Source of the DNA: Calliopsis andreniformis
Lineage: Eukaryota > Arthropoda > Insecta > Hymenoptera > Andrenidae
Assembly: GCF_051401765.1 (NCBI RefSeq)
Contig: NW_027480422.1
Location: 21,594,001-21,658,000, forward strand
Direction: 5' to 3'
Length of the DNA: 64,000 bases
Position numbers and translations under genes: made by a program. The notes under the pieces were generated by a model. That model saw only the letters and a program-made list of their open reading frames with translations, was not told the origin of the DNA and did no database searches. Position 1 is the first letter of the stretch, and each line of letters opens with the position of its first letter. Positions 50,046-60,725 of the stretch are shown here, piece after piece.

Positions 50046-51875
50046 TTATTCTTGTTATACGATGGAAAAACTGTTGTATTTATATTGTTTTTTATAGTTA
50101 TGGCGTTGACTTCTAAGGCCGTAACTATTCGATGTGGTGGAGCAATGCCCTACAGTGAAGCCTAGGATGCCCGCAACGTAGAAATGACCATATCTTTCAC
50201 ACTGTTTGCAATTATTCCTGTTATACGATTGAAAAACTGTTGTATTTATATTGCATTTTATGCTTCTGGCGTTGACTTCTTAGGCCCTAACTATTCGATC
50301 TGGTGGAGCAACGCCATAGAGTGAAGCCTAGGTTGCCCGGAACGTAGAAATGACCATGTCTTTCACACTGGTTGCAATTATTTCTGTTATACGATGGAAA
50401 AACTGTTGTATTTATATTATATTTTATGCTTCAGGCGTTGACTTCTAAGGCCGTAACTAGTCGATGTGCTGGAGCAATGCCCTAGAGTGAAGCCTAGGAT
50501 GCCCGCAACGTAGAAATGACCATATCTTTCACACTGTTTGCAATTATTCCTGTTATACGATTGAAAAACTGTTGTATTTATATTGTATTTTATGCTTCTG
50601 GCGTTGACTTCTAAGGCCCTAACTATCCGATCTGGTGGAGCAACGCACTACAGTGGAGCCTAGGTCGCCCGAAACGTGGAAATGACCATTACTTTCACTC
50701 TGGTTGCAATTATTCATAATATACATTGGAAAAACTGTTGTATTTATATTATATTTTATGGTTCAGACGTTGACTTCTAAGGCCGTAGCTATTCGATGTG
50801 GTGGAGAAACGCCCTAGAGTGAAGCCTAGATTGCCCGGAAAGTAGAAATGACCATTACCTCCACACTGTTTGCAATTATTCATTTTATACAATGGAAAAA
50901 CTGTTGTATTTATATTGTTTTTTATAGTTATGGCGTTGACTTCTAAGGCCGTAGCTACTCGATGTGGTGGAGCAATGCCCTACAGTGAAGCCTAGGATGC
51001 CCGCAACGTAGAAATGACCATATCTTTCACACTGTTTGCAATTATTCCTGTTATACGATTGAGAAACTGTTGTATTTATATTGTATTTTATGCTTCTGGC
51101 GTTGACTTCTTAGGCCCTAACTATTCGATCTGGTGGAGCAACGCCCTAGAGTGAAGCCTAGATTGCCCGGAACGTAGAAATGACCATGTCTTTCACACTG
51201 GTTGCAATTATTTCTGTTATACGATGGAAAAACTGTTGTATTTATATTATATTTTATGCTTCAGGCGTTGACTTCTAAGGCCGTAACTAGTCGATGTGCT
51301 GGAGCAATGCCCTAGAGTGAAGCCTAGGATGCCCGCAACGTAGAAATGACCATATCTTTCACACTGTTTGTAATTATTCCTGTTATACGATTGAAAAACT
51401 GTTGTATTTATATTGTATTTTATGCTTCTGGCGTTGACTTCTAAGGCCCTAACTATTCTATCTGGTGGAGCAACGCACTTCAGTGGAGCCTAGGTCGCCC
51501 GAAACGTGGAAATGACCATTACTTTCACTCTGGTTGCAATTATTCATAATATACAGTGGAAAAACTGTTGTATTTATATTATATTTTATGCTTCAGACGT
51601 TCACTTCTAAGGCCGTAGCTATTCGATGTGGTGGAGAAACGCCCTAGAGTGAAGCCTAGATTGCCCGGAAAGTAGAAATGACCATTACCTCCACACTGTT
51701 TGCAATTATACATTTTATAACAATGGAAAAACTGTTGTATTTATATTGTTTTTTATAGTTATGGCGTTGACTTCTAAGGCCGTAGCTACTCGATGTGGTG
51801 GAGCAATGCCCTACAGTGAAGCCTAGGATGCCCGCAACGTAGAAATGACCATATCTTTCACACTGTTAGCAATTA
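50046..51875 (+). repeat. 5-monomer higher-order repeat (830 bp), just over two copies
   Basis: Order repeats exactly at 830 bp. Marker AGCAATGCCCTACAGTGAAG is at about 50141, 50971 and 51801. CAACGCACT.CAGTGGAGCC is at 50641 and 51471. Shared rare forms include TAACTAGTCGATGTGCTGG and ATTCATAATATACA.TGG. Copies differ by few substitutions. The second copy has a one-base insertion (CATTTTATAACAATGG) near 51718. The first unit's downstream counterpart at 55003 lacks this expansion. Confidence 0.9.
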
Positions 51876-52386
51876 TTCCTGTTATACGATTGAAAAACTG
51901 TTGTATTTATATTGTATTTTAAGCTTCTGGCGTTGACTTCTAAGGCCGCAGCTATTCGATGTGGTGGAGCAACGCCCTAGCGTGAAGCCTAGGTTGCCCG
52001 GAACGTTGAAATAACCATTACTTCCACACTGTTTGCAATTATTCATTTTATACAATGCAAAAACTGTTGTATTTATAATGTATTTTATAGTTATGGCGTT
52101 GACTTCTAATGCCGTAGCTATTCGATGGGGTGGAGCAATGCCCTAGAGTGAAGCCTAGGTTGCCCGGAACGAAGAAATGACCATAACTTTCATACTGATT
52201 GCAATTATTCGTATTAGACGATGGGAAAACTGTTGTATCTATTTTGTATTTTATGCTTCTGGCGTTGACTTCTTAGGCCCTAACTATTCGACCTGGTGGA
52301 GCAATGCCCTAGGGTGAAGCCTAGGTTGCCCAGAACGTAGAAATGACCATAACTATCAGTATGGTTGCAATTATTCGTTTTATACG
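51850..52386 (+). repeat. Segment duplicated 19 monomers away
   Basis: Matches 55003-55539 at +3153 bp, with CACTGTTAGCAATTATTCC, TTTTAAGCTTCTGGCG, GTTGAAATAACCATTAC, ATACAATGCAAAAACTG and GATGGGGTGGAGC in both. The match stops at TATACGATGG against TATACGGTGG, where 52387 onward switches to matching a different segment. Confidence 0.85.
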
Positions 52387-53115
52387 ATGGAAAAACTGTT
52401 GTATTTATATTGTATTTTATGCTTCTGGCGTTGTCTTCTTAGGACCTAAGTACTCCATCTGGTGAAGCAGCGTCCTAGAGTGAAGCCTAGGTTGCCCGGA
52501 ACGCAGAAATGACCATTACTTTCACACAGTTTGCAATTATTCATTTTATGCGATGGAAAAACTGTTGTATTTGTATTGTATTTTATGCTTCTGGCGTTGT
52601 CTTCTTAGGCGCTAACTGTTCGATCTGGTGGAACAACGCCCTAGAATGAAGCCTAGGTTGCCCGGAACGTAGAAATGACCATTACCTTTACACTGGTTGC
52701 TATTATTCGTTTTATATGATGGAAATACTGTTGTATTTTTATTGTATTCTATGCTTCTGGCGTTGACTTCTTAGGCCCTAAATATTCGATCCGGTGGAGC
52801 GTCGCCTAGAGTGAAGCCTAGGTTGCCCGGAACGTAGAAATGACCGTTACTTTCACAATGTTTGCAATCATTAATAGTATACGATGGAAAAACTGTTGTA
52901 TTTATATTGTGTTTTATGCTTCTGGCGTTGAATTCTAAGGCCGTAGCTAATCGATGTGCTCGGGCAACGCCCTAGAGTGCAGCCTATGTTGCACGGAACG
53001 TTGAAATGACCATAATTTTCACTCTGGTTGCAATCATTCGTTTTATACAATGGAAAAACTGTTGTATTAATCTTATATTTAATGCTTCGGGCGTTGACTT
53101 CTAAGGCCCTAACTA
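52387..53115 (+). repeat. Segment duplicated 32 monomers away
   Basis: Matches 57697-58425 at about +5310 bp. Shared forms are TTAGGACCTAAGTA, TCTTAGGCGCTAACTGTTCG, GCAATCATTAATAGTATACG, GCGTTGAATTCTAAGGCCG and GTGCTCGGGCAACG. A one-base loss in GTCGCCTAGAG near 52802 (GTCGCCCTAGAG in the partner) shifts the spacing to 5311. Confidence 0.85.
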
Positions 53116-55018
53116 TTCGATCCGGTGGAGCAACGCCCTAGAGTGAAGTCTAGATTGCCCGGAACGTAGAAATGACCATTACTTTCACACTGTTTGCAAT
53201 TATTCCTATTATACTATGGAAAAACTGTTGTATTTTTATTGTATTTTATGCTTCTGGCATTGACTTTTAAGGCCCTAACTATTCGATCTGGTGGAGCAAC
53301 GCCGTAGAGTGAAGCCTAGGTGGCCCGGAACGTAGAAATGACCATTAGTTTCACACTGGTTGCAATTATTCATTTTATACGATGGAAAAACTGTTGTATT
53401 TATATTGTATTTTATGCTTCTGGCGTTGTCTTCTTAGGACCTAACTATTCCATCTGGTGGAGCAACGTCCTTGAGTGAAGCCTAGGTTGCCCGGAACGTA
53501 GAAATGACCATTCCTTTCACACAGTTTGCAATTATTCATTTTATACGATGGAAAAACTGTTGTATTTGTATTGTATTTTATGCTTCTGGCGTTGTCTTCT
53601 TAGGCCCTAACTGATCGATCTGGTGGAACAACGCCCTAGAATGAAGCCTAGGTTGCCCGGAACGTAGAAATGACCATTACTTTTACACTGGTTGCTATTA
53701 TTCGTTCTTTATGATGGAAAAACTGTTGTATTTTTATTGTATTCTATGCTTCTGGCGTTGACGTCTAATGCCCTACCTACACGATCTGGTTGAGCAACGA
53801 ACTAGAGTGAAGCCTAGGTTTACCGGAGCGTAGAAATGACTATTACCTTCACACTGTTTGCAATTATTCCTGTTATACGGTGGAAAAGCTGTTGTATTTA
53901 TATTGTATTTAATGCTTCTCGCGTTGACTTCTAAGGCCATAGCTATTCGATGTGGTCGAGCAACGGCCTAGAGTGAAGCCTAGGTTGCCAGGAACGTAGA
54001 AATGACCATCACTTTCACACTGGTTGCAATTATTCCTGTTATATGATGGAAAAACTGTTGTATCGATGTTGTATTTTATGCTTCTGGCGCTGACTTCATA
54101 TGTCCTAACTATTGCATCTGGTGGAGCAACGACCTAGGGTGAAGCCTAGGTTGCCCGGAACGTAGAAATGACCATACTTTTAATACGGGTTGCAATTACT
54201 CGTTTTATACGATGGAAAAACTGTTGTATTTATATTGTATATTCTGCGTCTGGCTTTGACTTCTAAGGTCCTAGCTATTCGATATGGTGGGGCAACGTCC
54301 AAGAGTGAAGCCTATGGGGCCTGGAACGCAGAAATGACCATAACTTTCACACTGGTTGCAATTATTCCTGTTATACGATGGAAAAACTGTTGTATCCCTA
54401 TTGTATTCTTTGCTTCTGGCGTTGACTTCTTAGGCCCTAACTATTCTATCTGGTGGAGCAACGCCCTAGAGAGAAGCCTAGATTTCCCGGAACGTAGAAA
54501 TGACCATTACCTTCAGGCATGTTGCAATTGTTCCTGTTATACGATGAAAGAACTGCTGTGTTTTTCTTGTGTTTTATGCGTCTGGAGTTGTTTTCTAAGG
54601 CCCTGACTATTCGACCTGGTGGAGCAACGCACTAGAGTGAAGCCTAGGTTGCACGGAACGTAGAAATGCCCATTACTTTCACACTGGTTTTAATCATTCC
54701 TGCTATACGATGGAATAACTGTTGCATTTATATTTTATTTTATGCTTCTGGCGTTGGCTTCTAAGGCCCTAGCTATTCGATCTGGTGGTGCAACGCTCTA
54801 GGGTGAAGCCTTGGTTGCCCGGAATGCAGAAATGACTATCACTTTCACACTGGTTGCAATTATTCTTGTTATACGATGGAAAAACTGTTGTATTTATATT
54901 GTTTTTTATAGTTATGGCGTTGACTTCTAAGGCCGTAACTATTCGATGTGGTGGAGCAATGCCCTACAGTGAAGCCTAGGATGCCCGCAACGTAGAAATG
55001 GCCATATCTTTCACACTG
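53116..55018 (+). repeat. Downstream copies of 48.1-50.2 kb, with a two-monomer deletion joint
   Basis: 53286-53762 and 53762-55014 match upstream sequence at 31- and 29-monomer spacing respectively. The joint is at about 53744-53762 in TATGCTTCTGGCGTTGAC, which is identical in both parents, so the exchange was homologous. Neighbouring GTCTAATGCCCTACCTACACG holds private substitutions. Chance open frames here span 2.5 monomers. Confidence 0.83.
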
Positions 55019-57206
55019 TTAGCAATTATTCCTGTTATACGATTGAAAAACTGTTGTATTTATATTGTATTTTAAGCTTCTGGCGTTGACTTCTAAGGCC
55101 GCAGCTATTCGATGTGGTGGAGCAACGCCCTAGCGTGAAGCCTAGGTTGCCCGGAACGTTGAAATAACCATTACTTCCACACTGTTTGCAATTATTCATT
55201 TTATACAATGCAAAAACTGTTGTATTTATATTGTATTTTATAGTTATGGCGTTGACTTCTAAGGCCGTAGCTATTCGATGGGGTGGAGCAATGCCCTAGA
55301 GTGAAGCCTAGGTTGCCCGGAACGAAGAAATGACCATAACTTTCATACTGATTGCAATTATTCGTATTATACGATGGGAAAACTGTTGTATCTATTTTGT
55401 ATTTTATGCTTCTGGCGTTGACTTCTTAGGCCCTAACTATTCGATCTGGTGGAGCAATGCCCTAGGGTGAAGCCTAGGTTGCCCAGAACGTAGAAATGAC
55501 CATAACTATCAGTATGGTTGCAATTATTCGTTTTATACGGTGGAAAGACTGTTGTATTTATATTGTATTTTATAGTTATGGCGTTGTCTTCTAGGGCCGT
55601 AGCTATTCGATGTGGTTGAGCAACGCCCTAGAGTGAAGCCTAGGTTGCCCGGAACGTAGTAGTGACCATTACTTCCACACTGTTTGCAGTTATTCATATT
55701 ATACAGTGGAAAAACTGTTGTATTTATATTGCATTTTATGCTTCTGGCATTGACTTCTAAGGCCCTAACTATTCGATGTGGTGGAGCAACGCCCTAGAGT
55801 GAAGCCTAGGTTGCCCGGAACGTAGAAATGACCATAGCTACCACACTGGTTGCAATTATTCCTGTTATACGATGGAAAAACTGTTGGATTTATATTATAT
55901 TTTATGCTTCAGACGTTGACTTCTAAGGCCGTATCTATTCGATGTGGTGGAGAAACGCCCTAGAGTGAAGCCTAGATTGCCCGCAAAGTAGAAATGACCA
56001 TTACCTCCACACTGTTTGCAATTATTCATTTTATACAATGGAAAGACTGTTGTATTTATATTGTTTTTTATAGTTATGGCGTTGACTTCTAACGCCGTAG
56101 CTATTCGATGTGGTGGAGCAATGCCCTACAGTGAAGCCTAGGATGCCCGCAACGTAGAAATGACCATACCTTTCACACTGTTAGCAATTATTCTTGTTAT
56201 ACGATTGAAAAACTGTTGTATTTATATTGTATTTTAAGCTTCTGGCGTTGCCTTCTAAGGCCATAGCTATTCGATGTGGCCGAGCAACGGCCTAGAGTGA
56301 AACCTAGGTTGCCAGGAACGTAGATATGACCATACCTTTCACACTGTTTGCTATTATTCCTGTTATACGGTGGAAAAGCTGTTGTATTTATATTGTATAT
56401 AATGCCTCTGGCGTTGACTTCAAAGGCCCTATCTATTCGATCTGGTGGAGCAATGCCTCAGAGTTAAGTCTAGGATGCCCGGAACGTAGAAATGACCGTT
56501 ACTTTCACAATGTTTGCAATCATTAATTGTATGCGATGGAAAAAGTGTTGTATTTTTATTTTATTTTATGCTTCTGGCGTTGACGTCTAAGGCCCTAACT
56601 ACTCGATCTGGTGGAGCAACGCCCTAGAGTGAAGCCTAGCTTTACCGGAGCGTAGAAATGACTATTACCTTCACACTGTTTGCAATTATTCCTGTTATAC
56701 GGTGGAAAAGCTGTTGTATTTATATTGTATTTAATGCTTCTCGCGTTGACTTCTAAGGCCCAATCTATTCGATCTGGTGGAGCAATGCCTCAGAGTTAAG
56801 TCTAGGATGCCCGTAACGTTGAAATGGCCATTACTTTCACACTGGTTGCAATTATTCGTTTTAGACAATGGAAAAGCTGTTGTATTTATATTGTGTTTTA
56901 TGCATCTGGCGTTGACTTCTTAGGCCCTAACTATTCGATCCAGTGGAGCAACGCCCTAGAGTGAAGTCTAGATTGCCCGGAACGTAGAAATGACCATTAC
57001 TTTCACACTGTTTGCAATTATTCATTTTATACGATGGAAAAACTGTTGTATTTGTATTGTATTTTATTCTTCTGGCATTGACTTTTAAGGCCCTAACTAT
57101 TCGATGTGGTGGAGCAACGCCCTAGACTGAAGCCTAGGTTGCCCGGAACGTAGAAGTGACCATTAGCTTCACACTGTTTGCAATTATTCATTTTATACGA
57201 TGGAAA
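55019..57206 (+). repeat. 2.2-kb segment duplicated 58 monomers away, copy 2
   Basis: Second copy of 45391-47578. Its first 520 bp also match 51850-52386, so it belongs to a family of at least three related segments. It ends where TTATGCTTCTGTCGTTGACG (copy 1) differs from TTATGCTTCCGGCGTTGACT here. Confidence 0.88.
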
Positions 57207-58425
57207 AACTGTTGTATTTATATTGTATTTTATGCTTCCGGCGTTGACTTCTAAGGCCATAGCTAATCGATGTGGTGGAGCAACGCCCTAGAGTGCAGCC
57301 TATTTTGCACGGAACGTTGAAATGACCATAAGTTTCACTCTGATTGCAATCATTCGTTTTATACAATGGAAAAACTGTTCTATTAATTTTATATTTTATG
57401 CTTCGGGCGTTGACTTCTAAGGCCCTAACTATTCGATCCGGTGGAGCAACGACCTAGAGTGAAGTATAGATTGCCCGGAACGTAGAAATGACCATTACTT
57501 TCACACTGTTTGCAATTATTCATTTTATACGATGGAAAAACTGTTGTATTTATATTGTATTTTATTCTTCTGCATTGACTTTTAAGGCCCTAACTGTTCG
57601 ATCTGGTGGAGCAACGCCCTAGAGTGAAGCCTAGGTGGCCCGGAACGTAGAAATGACCATTAGTTTCACACTGGTTGCAATTATTCATTTTATACGATGG
57701 AAAAACTGTTGTATTTATATTGTATTTTATGCTTCTGGCGTTGTCTTCTTAGGACCTAAGTATTCCATCTGGTGGAGCAGCGTCCTAGAGTGAAGCCTAG
57801 GTTGCCCGGAACGCAGAAATGACCATTACTTTCACACAGTTTGCAATTATTCATTTTATACGATGGAAAAACTGTTGTATTTGTATTGTATTTTATGCTT
57901 CTGACGTTGTCTTCTTAGGCGCTAACTGTTCGATCTGGTGGAACAACGCCCTAGAATGAAGCCTAGGTTGCCCGGAACGTAGAAATGACCATTACCTTTA
58001 CACTGGTTGCTATTATTCGTTTTATATGATGGAAAAACTGTTGTATTTTTATTGTATTCTGTGCTTCTGGCGTTGACTTCTTAGGCCCTAAATATTCGAT
58101 CCGGTGGAGCGTCGCCCTAGAGTGAAGCCTAGGTTGCCCGGAACGTAGAAATGACCGTTACTTTCACAATGTTTGCAATCATTAATAGTATACGATGGAA
58201 AAACTGTTGTATTTATATTGTATTTTATGCTTCTGGCGTTGAATTCTAAGGCCGTAGCTAATCGATGTGCTCGGGCAACGCCCTAGAGTGCAGCCTATGT
58301 TGCACGGAACGTTGAAATGACCATAAGTTTCACTCTGGTTGCAATCATTCGTTTTATACAATGGAAAAACTGTTGTATTAATCTTATATTTAATGCTTCG
58401 GGCGTTGACTTCTAAGGCCCTAACT
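57207..58425 (+). repeat. Satellite stretch including copy 2 of the 32-monomer duplication
   Basis: 57697-58425 is the partner of 52387-53115. The first part resembles about 53000-53400 (GGTGGCCCGGAACG, CATTAGTTTCACACTGG). One monomer near 57570 is two bases short (CTTCTGCATTGAC). No non-satellite sequence was seen. Confidence 0.8.
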
Positions 58426-59884
58426 ATTCTATCTGGTGGAGCAACGCCCTAGAGTGAAGCCTAGATTTCTCGGAACGTAGAAATGACAATTACCTTCAGG
58501 CATGTTGCAATTGTTCCTGTTATACGATGAAAGAACTGTTGTGTTTTTCTTGTGTTTTATGCGTCTGGAGTTGTTTTCTAAGGCCCTGACTATTCGACCT
58601 GGTGGAGCAACGCACTAGAGTGAAGCCTAGGTTGCACGGAACGTAGAAAAGCCCATTACTTTCACACTGGTTTTAATCATTCCTGCTATACGATGGAATA
58701 ACTGTTGCATTTATATTTTATTTTATGCTTCTGGCGTTGGCTTCTAAGGCCCTAGCTATTCGATCTGGTGGTGCAACGCTCTAGGGTGAAGCCTTGGTTG
58801 CCCGGAACTTAGAAGTGACCATAACCTTCACTCTGGTGTCTATTATTCCTGTTATACGATGGAAAAACTGTTGTATTTATTTTGTCTTTTATGACTCTGG
58901 CGTTGACTCCTAAGGCCGCAGCTATTCGATGTGGTGGAGCAACGCCCTAGAGTGAAGCCTAGGTTGCCCGGAACGTAGAAATGACCATACCTTTCACACT
59001 GATTGCAATTATTGCTGTTATAAGATGGAAGAACTGTTGTATTTCTATTGTATTTTATGCTTCTGGCGTAGGCTTCTTAGGCCCTAACTATTCGATCTGG
59101 TGGAGCAACGCCCTAGAGTGAATTCTAGATTGCCCGGAACGTAGAAATGACCATACCTTTCACACTGATTGCAATTATTGCTGTTATAAGATGGAAGAAC
59201 TGTTGTATTTCTATTGTATTTTATGCTTCTGGCGTAGGCTTCTTAGGCCCTAACTATTCGATATGGGGGAACCACGCCCTAGACTGAAGTCTAGGTTGCC
59301 AGGAACGTAGAAATGACCATCACTTTCACACTGGTTGTAATTATTCCTGTTATACGATGGAATAACTGTTGTATTTATATTTTATTTTATGCTTCTGGCG
59401 TTGACTTCTGAGGCCCTAGCTATTCGATCTGGTGGTGCAACGCTCTGGAGTGAAGCCTAGGTTGCCCGGAACTTAGAAGTGACCATCACCTTCACTCTGG
59501 TTGCTATTATTCCTGTTATACGATGGAAAAACTGTTGTATTTACATTGTATTTTATGCTTCTGCTGTATTCTTCTTAGGCCCTAGCTATTCGATCTGGAG
59601 GGACAACGCCCTAGAGTGAAGCCTAGGTTGCCCGGAACGTAGAAATGATCATCACTTTCACACTGGTTGCAATTATTCCTGTTATACGATGGAAAAGCTG
59701 TTGTATTTACATTGTATTTTATGCTTCTGCTGTAGACTTCTTAGGCCCTAGCTATTCGATCTGGAGGAACAACGCCCTAGAGTGAAGCCTAGGTTGCCCG
59801 GAACGTAGAAATGACCATCACTTTCACACTGGTTGCAATTATTCCTGTTATATGATGGAAAAACTGTTGTATTTATATTGTATT
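58413..59884 (+). repeat. Mosaic of pieces also found at 38-45 kb and 49.6 kb
   Basis: 58413-58805 matches 49616-50008 (53 monomers less one base). 58806-59400 resembles 39540-39990 and 44190-44630 (GGTGTCTATTATTCC, CTATAAGATGGAAGAACTG or close forms, CTATTCGATATGGGGGAACC). 59520-59870 resembles 38560-38800 and 43200-43440 (TATTTACATTGTATTTTATG, CTTCTGCTGTA). Within it, 58985-59092 and 59151-59258 are an adjacent single-monomer duplication (CATTATTGCTG-type variant ATTATTGCTGTTATAAGATG). Confidence 0.82.
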
Positions 59885-60725
59885 TTATGCTTCTGGCGTT
59901 GACTTCTAAGGCCCTAACTATTCGATCTGGTGGAGCAACGCACTACAGTGGAGCCTAGGTCGCCCGAAACGTGGAAATGACCATTACTTTCACTCTGGTT
60001 GCAATTATTCATAATATACAGTGGAAAAACTGTTGTATTTATATTATATTTTATGCTTCAGACGTTGACTTCTAAGGCCGTAGCTATTCGATGTGGTGGA
60101 GAAACGCCCTAGAGTGAAGCCTAGATTGCCTGGAAAGTAGAAATGACCATTACCTCCACACTGTTTGCAATTATTCATTTTATACAATGGAAAAACTGTT
60201 GTATTTACATTGTTTTTTATAGTTATGGCGTTGACTTCTAAGGCCGTAGCTACTCGATGTGGTGGAGCAATGCCCTACAGTGAAGCCTAGGATGCCCGCA
60301 ACGTAGAAATGACCATATCTTTCACACTGTTAGCAATTATTCCTGTTATACGATTGAAAAACTGTTGTATTTATATTGTACTTTAAGCTTCTGGCGTTGA
60401 CTTCTAAGGCCGCAGCTATTCGATGTGGTGGAGCAACGCCCTAGCGTGAAGCCTAGGTTGCCCGGAACGTAGAAATAACCATTACTTCCACACTGTTTGC
60501 AATTATTCATTTTATACAATGCAAAAACTGTTGTATTTATAATGTATTTTATAGTTATGGCGTTGACTTCTAAGGCCGTAGCTATTCGATGGGGTGGAGC
60601 AATGCCCTAGAGTGAAGCCTAGGTTGCCCGGAACGAAGAAATGACCGTAACTTTCATACTGATTGCAATTATTCGTATTATACGATGTGAAAACTGTTGT
60701 ATCTATTTTGTATTTTATGCTTCTG
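59885..60725 (+). repeat. Segment duplicated 51 monomers away from 51.4 kb
   Basis: Matches 51420-52260 at +8465 bp, becoming +8464 after the one-base insertion at about 51718. Shared markers are CAACGCACT.CAGTGGAGCC, CCCGAAACGTGGAAATG, TTCATAATATACAGTGG, GGAAAGTAGAAATGACC and GGGGTGGAGCAATGCC. It matches the second copy of the 5-monomer repeat, not the expanded pair. Confidence 0.85.
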
